A DNA stretch of 11,534 bases from Flavobacterium psychrophilum. Lineage in GTDB: Bacteria; Bacteroidota; Bacteroidia; Flavobacteriales; Flavobacteriaceae. Positions 6,733 through 11,534 of the stretch are shown here, piece after piece. The stretch lies in the NCBI GenBank assembly GCA_945861915.1, contig CAMAWK010000059.1, forward strand, positions 1-11,534. Reading direction: 5' to 3'. The notes under the pieces are model-generated. The model did not search any database, was not told the DNA's origin, and was given only the letters and a program-made list of their open reading frames with translations. Numbering within the stretch: the stretch's first letter is position 1; every line of letters starts with the position of its first letter. The position numbers and the translations under genes were made by a program.

Positions 6733-6817
6733 GTCATTGCGAGGTACGAAGCAATCACATCACATAAGTAAAAAAGTGAAGCAACTTAGTCAGGGTCGCT
6801 TCGTTTCTCTATATGAC
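6733..6817. repeat. Palindromic dispersed element, GTCATTGCGAGG...-type
   Basis: The left arm (6733-6756, gtcattgcgaggtacgaagc...) and the right arm (6794-6817) are reverse complements at 17 of 24 positions. They enclose about 37 bp that contains a second gaagcaa (6778-6784; the first is at 6749-6755). From memory, 'gtcattgcgaggnacgaagcaatc' palindromes are widespread dispersed elements in Bacteroidota and other phyla. No transposase is present, so it resembles a REP- or MITE-like non-autonomous element. It fills most of the gap between the RidA and CLC genes. Transcribed, it could fold into a long imperfect hairpin between the two reading frames. Confidence 0.7.
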
Positions 6818-6827
6818 ACAGCTAAAA

Positions 6828-7214
6828 TTATTCCGAAACAATCGCCGTAAATTCGATTTCGACTAAGTATTCTGGAGCTACTAATTTGCTTACTTCATAA
6901 AATCCTGTAGTAGGTTTGACATCTTTAAAAAAGGCTGCATGTGCAGTGGCAACTGCTTCAAAAGTGGTTACATCTGTAACAAATATTCGAGTTCGAATCA
7001 CGTCTTTCATCCCTGAATTAAGGTCTTCCAATACTTTTTCTATTCGCTCTAAAATGTTTAGCGTTTGTGCATGAGCATCATCGGCTTTTACTTTTTCGCC
7101 ATCTACAATAGCGACTGTGCCTGAAACTTCTATAAAATTGCCTACACGTACTGCACGGCAATAGCCCATTTTGTCTTCCCAAGGTGATCCTGTTAGGATA
7201 TTTTGTCTTTTCAT
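6828..7214 (-). CDS. RidA (YjgF/UK114) family protein, 128 aa
   Basis: Full-length single-domain RidA fold. The N-terminal GSPWEDKMGYCRAVRVGNFIEVSGT, the middle RTRIFVTDV and the C-terminal LVEIEFTAI (E121) match the family. Archetypal RidA proteins are cytoplasmic trimers that hydrolyse reactive 2-aminoacrylate/imine intermediates, using an arginine (R105 in the E. coli protein) to bind the substrate carboxylate. Here the corresponding segment reads PTTGFYEV, with T103 where that Arg is expected, so it belongs to a subfamily with a different or lost activity; I therefore give no gene name. It is transcribed in the same direction as the CLC gene, 108 bp upstream of it, and is divergent from the secreted-protein gene at 7353. 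No clear promoter box is seen for it. Confidence 0.9.
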   Translation of the reverse strand: MKRQNILTGSPWEDKMGYCRAVRVGNFIEVSGTVAIVDGEKVKADDAHAQTLNILERIEKVLEDLNSGMKDVIRTRIFVTDVTTFEAVATAHAAFFKDVKPTTGFYEVSKLVAPEYLVEIEFTAIVSE

Positions 7215-7334
7215 TTTGATTGTTTTGATGATTTTGTATTCATTGAATTTCGATTCGCAATGTATAAAAAATCTACAAGTGTAGGTTGAAATTATTTTAT
7301 GTTATTTTTGGGAATTTGGCGTTTAGATTTCTAT

Positions 7335-7342
7335 TATTTTTG
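7335..7342 (+). promoter_or_regulatory. Consensus -7 box TATTTTTG of the secreted-protein gene
   Basis: It fits TAnnTTTG exactly, with a TTG at 7316-7318 sixteen nt upstream as a possible -33 element. The predicted start of transcription is near 7347, just before the ATG at 7353. A second exact box, tatttttg at 7303-7310, lies upstream and could be an alternative. Confidence 0.5.
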
Positions 7343-7352
7343 ATTTTTGAAA

Positions 7353-8105
7353 ATGGTTATGCCAATAATGCAACTCTCTATGTTTAGATTTTTTCTGTTT
7401 ATTTTGTTTGCTACTTTCAATTGCTTTGCGCAAGTGGAATTTAGTCCTAAATTTAAACCCATTTCTCCTGTAAAAAATAAACCGAAAAAAGAAAATGCAG
7501 CACCATTGCCCACTTTGCCTACTTTTCCAAAATTAGACTTGACACAAATTAAACCCCCCAATATTTTTAAAGAAACCAATATTTTTGGCACCAAACCCAA
7601 ACCCAATAATTCTTTTCAAATAGGACTGCCCGAAAATCGTTTTTCGTTGATACCTCAAAATAATTTTCCACACAAATTGGGGGATGTTTTTCAGAATAAA
7701 ATGACCAAAGATTTGGATAAAACTTTGGTTCGGGAAGGATTGAAAGAAGACAAAAGTGTTTTGGATAAAGTGGATAGGTATTTAGGAGATTTTAATATAA
7801 AATCTAATTTTTTAACTTTTCAATATCGTGATTTTATACAAATTGACGGCGATTTAATAAATGTATATCTTAACGGTAAATTAATCCAATCTCAATTATT
7901 TTTGGATTTTGAAATGAGACAATTTAATATCCCATTAACTATTGGTATCAATAATATTGAACTTGTTGTTGCTAGCACTGGGACTTCAGGCGGAAATACA
8001 GCCGAAATTCATGTTTCTGACGATAAGAATAAATCTGTAACTGATGAATATTGGGATAATTTAGCATTGGGTGTTAAAATCAAAATGATTGTGATTAGAG
8101 AGTGA
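7353..8105 (+). CDS. Secreted protein of unknown function with Pro/Lys-rich region and C-terminal beta domain, 250 aa
   Basis: I do not recognise a named family. A signal peptide ends FNCFAQ (about residue 27). Residues 31-90 are rich in Pro, Lys, Asn and Phe (KPISPVKNKPKK, PLPTLPTFPK, KPKPNN) and likely disordered. Residues 145-250 look like a beta-sandwich: IDGDLINVYLNGKLI, then IPLTIGINNIELVV, then GGNTAEIHVSDD. The pattern 'DGD..-V-x-LNG ... L..G.N.IEL ... NTAEI.V.D' recurs, as I remember it, in secreted Bacteroidota proteins of unknown role. There is no cysteine in a lipobox and no type IX sorting domain. The ATG at 7353 is the first after the promoter box; the ATG at 7380 (MFRFF) would give a tidier 18-residue signal peptide and is nearly as likely. 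It lies 60 bp upstream of guaA, which has its own promoter box. Confidence 0.8.
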   Translation: MVMPIMQLSMFRFFLFILFATFNCFAQVEFSPKFKPISPVKNKPKKENAAPLPTLPTFPKLDLTQIKPPNIFKETNIFGTKPKPNNSFQIGLPENRFSLIPQNNFPHKLGDVFQNKMTKDLDKTLVREGLKEDKSVLDKVDRYLGDFNIKSNFLTFQYRDFIQIDGDLINVYLNGKLIQSQLFLDFEMRQFNIPLTIGINNIELVVASTGTSGGNTAEIHVSDDKNKSVTDEYWDNLALGVKIKMIVIRE

Positions 8106-8153
8106 TTTTTTATTTTTCGCAAAATTCCATTTTTCAAAACCAATTATAAAAAG

Positions 8154-8161
8154 TATTTTTG
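8154..8161 (+). promoter_or_regulatory. Consensus -7 box TATTTTTG of guaA
   Basis: It is an exact match to TAnnTTTG, separated from the guaA ATG by only 4 nt (cgcc). Transcription from it would begin at or within a base or two of the start codon, giving a leaderless or near-leaderless guaA mRNA. The -33 region (about 8131-8136, ttttca) has no perfect TTG. Confidence 0.6.
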
Positions 8162-8165
8162 CGCC

Positions 8166-9695
8166 ATGCAACACAATGTACTTATTTTAGATTTCGGGTC
8201 ACAATACACACAACTTATTGCCCGACGCGTTCGCGAATTGAATATTTTCTGCGAAATTTTTCCATACAATCATTTTCCATCGGATTTATCCAGTTACAAA
8301 GCAGTGATTCTAGGCGGAAGCCCTTTTTCTGTTCGTGGCGAGGATGCTCCTCATCCCGATTTATCTCAAATTAGGGGCAAATTACCCCTATTGGCAGTTT
8401 GTTACGGAGCGCAATATTTAGCTCATTTTAGTGGAGGAGAAGTAGCAGCATCGAATACCAGAGAATATGGTCGAGCGAATTTATCATATATCAAAGAAAA
8501 CGAAACTTTCTTCGAAGGAGTTTCAGAAAATAGTCAAGTGTGGATGAGTCATAGCGACAGTATCAAAGCCTTGCCAACCAACGGAATTAAATTAGCTAGC
8601 ACGCATGATGTTGAATTTGCAGCTTATAAAATAGAAGGCGAAACAACCTATGCCATTCAATACCATCCCGAAGTGTTTCACTCGACTGATGGTTCTAAAA
8701 TGTTAGAAAACTTCTTGGTAAAAATTGCCGATGTGCCTCAAAACTTTACGCCCAGCGCTTTTGTAGAAGAAATTGTGGCAGAAATGAAAGAAAAAATCGG
8801 AAACGATAAAGTAGTTCTCGGACTTTCAGGTGGTGTAGATTCGACAGTAGCGGCGGTTTTATTGAATAAAGCCATCGGAAAAAATTTGTATTGTATTTTC
8901 GTGAATAACGGTTTGCTTCGCAAAAACGAATTTCAATCGGTTTTGGACCAATACGAAGGAATGGGCTTGAATGTAAAAGGAGTCGATGCTTCGCAACGTT
9001 TTTATGAGTCGCTAGCAGGAGTAACCGACCCAGAATTGAAACGAAAAGCGATTGGAAACGCTTTCATAGAAGTTTTTGATGCTGAATCACATCTCATTGA
9101 AGACGTAACTTGGTTAGCTCAAGGGACGATTTATCCAGATGTAATCGAATCAGTTTCGGTTAAAGGGCCATCGGCAACTATCAAATCGCATCACAATGTG
9201 GGCGGTTTACCCGATTATATGAAATTGAAAATTGTAGAGCCTTTGCGAATGCTTTTCAAAGACGAAGTTCGAAGAGTAGGAGCTAGTTTAGGAATTGACC
9301 CCGAATTATTAGGAAGACATCCGTTTCCTGGTCCAGGATTATCTATCCGAATTTTGGGCGATATTACTTTAGAAAAAGTACAAATTTTGCAAGATGTAGA
9401 TAAAGTCTTTATCGACGGATTAAAATCTTGGGGATTGTATGACAAAGTGTGGCAAGCAGGAGCGATTTTGCTTCCAGTAAACAGCGTAGGAGTGATGGGT
9501 GATGAGCGAACCTACGAAAAAGTAGTCGCACTTCGAGCGGTAGAATCTACCGACGGAATGACCGCCGATTGGGTTCATTTGCCTTATGATTTCTTGATGA
9601 AAGTTTCCAATGATATTATCAATAAAGTAAAAGGAGTGAATAGAGTAGTCTATGACATTAGCTCTAAACCGCCCGCAACGATTGAGTGGGAATAA
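8166..9695 (+). CDS. guaA: GMP synthase, glutamine-hydrolysing, 509 aa
   Basis: The enzyme converts XMP, ATP and glutamine to GMP in the last step of guanine nucleotide synthesis in the cytoplasm. The N-terminal class I glutamine amidotransferase domain (about 1-190) has the oxyanion strand ILGGSP, the nucleophile C79 in AVCYGAQ, and H167 and E169 in QYHPEV. The ATP-pyrophosphatase domain has the PP-loop SGGVDS (221-226). The C-terminal dimerisation domain has RHPFPGPGL and ends with the conserved KPPATIEWE. All catalytic residues are present and the length is standard. The start is fixed by [21 protein letters not shown], the conserved N-terminus. The -7 box at 8154-8161 gives it its own promoter, and a 15-bp hairpin at 9730-9769 may end its transcript. 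Confidence 0.98.
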   Translation: MQHNVLILDFGSQYTQLIARRVRELNIFCEIFPYNHFPSDLSSYKAVILGGSPFSVRGEDAPHPDLSQIRGKLPLLAVCYGAQYLAHFSGGEVAASNTREYGRANLSYIKENETFFEGVSENSQVWMSHSDSIKALPTNGIKLASTHDVEFAAYKIEGETTYAIQYHPEVFHSTDGSKMLENFLVKIADVPQNFTPSAFVEEIVAEMKEKIGNDKVVLGLSGGVDSTVAAVLLNKAIGKNLYCIFVNNGLLRKNEFQSVLDQYEGMGLNVKGVDASQRFYESLAGVTDPELKRKAIGNAFIEVFDAESHLIEDVTWLAQGTIYPDVIESVSVKGPSATIKSHHNVGGLPDYMKLKIVEPLRMLFKDEVRRVGASLGIDPELLGRHPFPGPGLSIRILGDITLEKVQILQDVDKVFIDGLKSWGLYDKVWQAGAILLPVNSVGVMGDERTYEKVVALRAVESTDGMTADWVHLPYDFLMKVSNDIINKVKGVNRVVYDISSKPPATIEWE

Positions 9696-9696
9696 A

Positions 9697-9748
9697 TCAA
9701 TTTCAAAACTCAATTTCAAAATTCAACATCAAAAATCAATTTCAATAG
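9697..9748 (+). repeat. Four tandem 13-bp TCAATTTCAAAAN units
   Basis: The units start at 9697, 9710, 9723 and 9736: tcaatttcaaaac, tcaatttcaaaat, tcaacatcaaaaa and tcaatttcaatag. They begin one base after the guaA stop codon. A reverse-complement unit follows at 9755-9768 and forms the hairpin listed separately. Similar A/C-rich strings precede the OsmC gene at 11013-11075. Confidence 0.65.
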
Positions 9749-9769
9749 CAATAATGAAATTGATTTTTG
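9730..9769 (+). terminator. AT-rich hairpin after guaA
   Basis: A perfect 15-bp inverted repeat (9730-9744 with 9755-9769) encloses the 10-nt loop atagcaataa, and the right arm ends in a T-run continuing as gtattttt. The stem is weak (mostly A-T), so it may be a modest terminator of guaA or simply an inverted pair of the neighbouring repeat units. Confidence 0.5.
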
Positions 9770-9799
9770 TATTTTTAGCCCCCTGTAAATTAAGATATA

Positions 9800-11008
9800 A
9801 TGAAAAAAATTGGGTTTTGCTTTTTTGTTTTCCTAGCCTTTGTTTCCCTCTACGGACAACAAAAGGACACTCTAAATACGAGTAAAAGTTTATTTTTAGA
9901 AAAGCTAAAACCCTATGGAACTTTATCTCATAAAAACAATATTGGAGACAGAAAAAAACTAGCTATTTTACTTCCGTTTAATTTATCCTCTTTTGAAAGT
10001 GACACTATAAATTCAATTGCTTCTAGATTAAAAAAAGATAAATTTTTAAATATAACTTTAGACTTTTATGCTGGCGCTTTGATGGCAATAGATTCGGCTA
10101 AGGCTATTGGAATTCCTGTGGATATTTCTGTATTTGATTCGCAAGAAACAAAGCAATCATCTGCGGTTTTAAATGTTATTTTAGAAAACGAACTTCAAGA
10201 TTTTCAAGCAATTATTGGTCCTTTGTATCAAAACAGTATTGATAAAGCAGCCGATTTTTTGTTAGGACAAAGTGTAGTTATGATTTCTCCTTTATCTAAA
10301 GATACGGGAAGTGCTTTTCCAAATTTGTATAAATCGGTTCCTACGAATGATGTATTAAAGTCGGCTATGTTTGAATACATGAACAAAAAAAACGGGAATA
10401 TTATTGCCGTGGTAGATAAAAAACGGGAATCGGTACGACAATATATCCAAACGAATCACAAAGGGGTACGATTTGCTGCGCTCAATGAAAACGGAAGTTT
10501 AAACCTAGAAAGTTTAATAAATTTGCTAGTAAAAGATAGAATCAATTATGTAATTCTAGAGACTGCTAATACAATGATGATAAAATGGACAATGCAAACC
10601 TTATTGACCGCCATGAAAAGTTACAAAGTACAATTAGTGATTTTAGAACCCAACGAAACTTTAGACACAGATGAAATAAATTTCGAAAACTTGACCAAAT
10701 TAAACTTGATGTTTCCTTCGATTACAAATGAAAATGATTCCTATAAAGCGCAGATTTTTGAAAAAGAGTTTCGAAAAATAAACAAAATCGCGCCTAATAT
10801 GTATGCAACTCGTGGTTTTGATTTAACATTTGATACTTTATTGCGATTAGTTCAAGGCAAAAGTTATCAAGAAACTATAGATGCAATGGCTACCGAACAA
10901 CTAAACAATCGTTTTGAATATTATAAAACGGATAACGGAGGCTATGCCAACAAAGGGGTTTATATTCTTTATTACGATACAGATTTAAAAATAAAACAAG
11001 CGAAGTAA
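9800..11008 (+). CDS. Secreted type-1 periplasmic-binding-fold protein, 402 aa
   Basis: A signal peptide (1-20, ending SLYGQ) and a short polar spacer (21-51) lead to a domain that resembles the type-1 periplasmic-binding / leucine-binding fold. It opens KKLAILLPFNLSS, continues FYAGALMAIDSAKAIGIPVDISVFDS, and has the typical mid-domain QAIIGPLYQNSIDKAADFL...VVMISPLS. It later shows YVILETANT and RGFDLTFDTLLRL. The protein should be soluble in the periplasm, or anchored by partners; there is no lipobox. No transporter genes adjoin, so an ABC uptake role is not supported. From memory, relatives in Flavobacterium, often near guaA, carry N-terminal LysM peptidoglycan-binding repeats; none are present here. 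Ligand and process are unknown. It lies downstream of guaA, beyond the hairpin, with only a weak candidate -7 box (tattttta, 9770-9777). Confidence 0.82.
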   Translation: MKKIGFCFFVFLAFVSLYGQQKDTLNTSKSLFLEKLKPYGTLSHKNNIGDRKKLAILLPFNLSSFESDTINSIASRLKKDKFLNITLDFYAGALMAIDSAKAIGIPVDISVFDSQETKQSSAVLNVILENELQDFQAIIGPLYQNSIDKAADFLLGQSVVMISPLSKDTGSAFPNLYKSVPTNDVLKSAMFEYMNKKNGNIIAVVDKKRESVRQYIQTNHKGVRFAALNENGSLNLESLINLLVKDRINYVILETANTMMIKWTMQTLLTAMKSYKVQLVILEPNETLDTDEINFENLTKLNLMFPSITNENDSYKAQIFEKEFRKINKIAPNMYATRGFDLTFDTLLRLVQGKSYQETIDAMATEQLNNRFEYYKTDNGGYANKGVYILYYDTDLKIKQAK

Positions 11009-11128
11009 GTTTTTAAAAATCAAAAATCAAATTCAAAAATCAAAAAAAAACAAATTTCAATACTCAAATTCTAAAAAGCAAAATCCCCAAACCCCAAACC
11101 TAACACCCAGAAACTAATACCCAAAAAC
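11009..11128 (+). other. G-poor A/C-rich leader before the OsmC gene
   Basis: The plus strand here is nearly free of G, with only isolated Gs. It has repeated caaaaatcaa and tcaaattc strings (about 11013-11075) followed by C-runs (ccccaaaccccaaacc, 11085-11100). I see no hairpin and no -7 box. The upstream part resembles the 13-bp repeats after guaA. The lack of G would leave a transcript unstructured ahead of the start codon. Confidence 0.5.
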
Positions 11129-11530
11129 ATGACTTCAAAAGTGACCTATTTAGGCGATTTACGGACATCATCTATTCACATTCAATCAGGAACAGAAATT
11201 ATATCGGATGCACCCTTAGACAATAACGGAAAAGGCGAGGCTTTTTCTCCAACAGATACCGTTGCCAATGCTTTAGCAAGTTGCATGATGACCGTGATGG
11301 GAATCAAAGCGAGAGATTTGAATGTAGATTTTACGGGTTCAACCGCTTCTGTAACCAAGATTATGCAAGCGGAACCTAGACGAATAAACGCTATCGAAAT
11401 TGATTTTGAAATGAGTATTTCGGTTGACGAAAAAACGAAAACCATTTTAGAAAGAACCGCTATGACTTGCCCCGTTTTTTTGAGTTTGAATCCAGAAATA
11501 GAAAAGAGAATTCGGTTTAATTGGAAATAG
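11129..11530 (+). CDS. OsmC/Ohr-family protein, 133 aa
   Basis: A complete small cytoplasmic protein of the OsmC superfamily. The two redox cysteines are in place: C52 in NALASCMMTVMGI at the start of the central helix and C114 in MTCPVFLSL. SPTDTVANALA precedes the first cysteine, as in the family. Such proteins reduce organic hydroperoxides through a cysteine pair recycled by lipoyl proteins or thiols. The C-terminal strand (RIRFNWK) and length are normal. It is closer to the general OsmC/YhfA-like branch than to Ohr, but I cannot assign the subfamily firmly. It follows the binding-fold gene by 120 bp, and the stop codon falls 4 bases before the window end. Confidence 0.93.
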   Translation: MTSKVTYLGDLRTSSIHIQSGTEIISDAPLDNNGKGEAFSPTDTVANALASCMMTVMGIKARDLNVDFTGSTASVTKIMQAEPRRINAIEIDFEMSISVDEKTKTILERTAMTCPVFLSLNPEIEKRIRFNWK

Positions 11531-11534
11531 AAAG

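Noticed and set aside
6720..6827. Possible fluoride riboswitch upstream of the CLC gene
   Set aside because: The gap is filled by the palindromic dispersed element. I see none of the conserved GGNGAUGG / UGAUGACUCCU-type segments of the crcB motif.
5346..7214. RidA plus CLC as a dedicated two-gene stress operon
   Set aside because: Same orientation but 108 bp apart with a repeat between them, and no functional link between imine detoxification and fluoride export that I can support.
7334..7606. Minus-strand open frame of 90 codons opposite the secreted protein
   Set aside because: Its product is low-complexity Gly/Phe/Lys antisense of the Pro/Lys-rich stem, and the plus-strand frame has a signal peptide, promoter box and full-length open frame.
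11085..11110. Telomere-like CCCCAAACCCCAAACC run
   Set aside because: There are only a few imperfect units inside a generally A/C-rich intergenic stretch, with continuing genes on both sides and no sign of a replicon end.

Overview
The window is AT-rich chromosomal DNA that looks like a gliding member of the Flavobacteriaceae, most likely Flavobacterium or a close relative. The evidence is the gliding-motility lipoprotein GldI, cyclophilin-FKBP fusion proteins, Bacteroidota-type TAnnTTTG promoter boxes, no obvious Shine-Dalgarno sequences, and several intergenic repeat types common in this group. I see no rRNA, tRNA, CRISPR array or insertion sequence.

Left edge (1-1242). A tyrosine recombinase on the minus strand runs off the window start. 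It is divergent from a 145-aa orphan gene on the plus strand, and a copy of a dispersed repeat lies between them. A strong two-way terminator hairpin closes the orphan gene against the convergent operon to its right.

Minus-strand operon (5345 down to 1243). The transcription order is a DHH/DHHA1 nanoRNase/pAp phosphatase (NrnA type), then gldI after 2 nt, then a cyclophilin-FKBP lipoprotein after 7 nt, then its secreted paralogue after 80 nt. The last three encode exported prolyl isomerase-family proteins, so this is a periplasmic folding cluster that includes a gliding component.

Middle (5346-7214). On the minus strand, a RidA-family protein is followed by a CLC-family transporter whose signature residues point to a fluoride/proton antiporter rather than a chloride channel. 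They are separated by a palindromic dispersed repeat, which also creates a false N-terminal extension of the transporter reading frame.

Right half (7353-11530, plus strand). The order is a secreted Pro/Lys-rich protein of unknown function, guaA (GMP synthase) with a consensus promoter box almost touching its start codon, a secreted type-1 periplasmic-binding-fold protein, and an OsmC-family peroxide-defence protein. The gaps on either side of the binding-fold gene hold repetitive, G-poor TCAAATTTC-like sequence.

Most of the window is ordinary core genome. The points most worth checking are the probable CLC-F transporter, the tandem dual-family immunophilins beside gldI, the degenerate FKBP active site of GldI, the near-leaderless guaA promoter, and the dispersed repeats. 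I found no convincing new multi-gene defence or mobile system.
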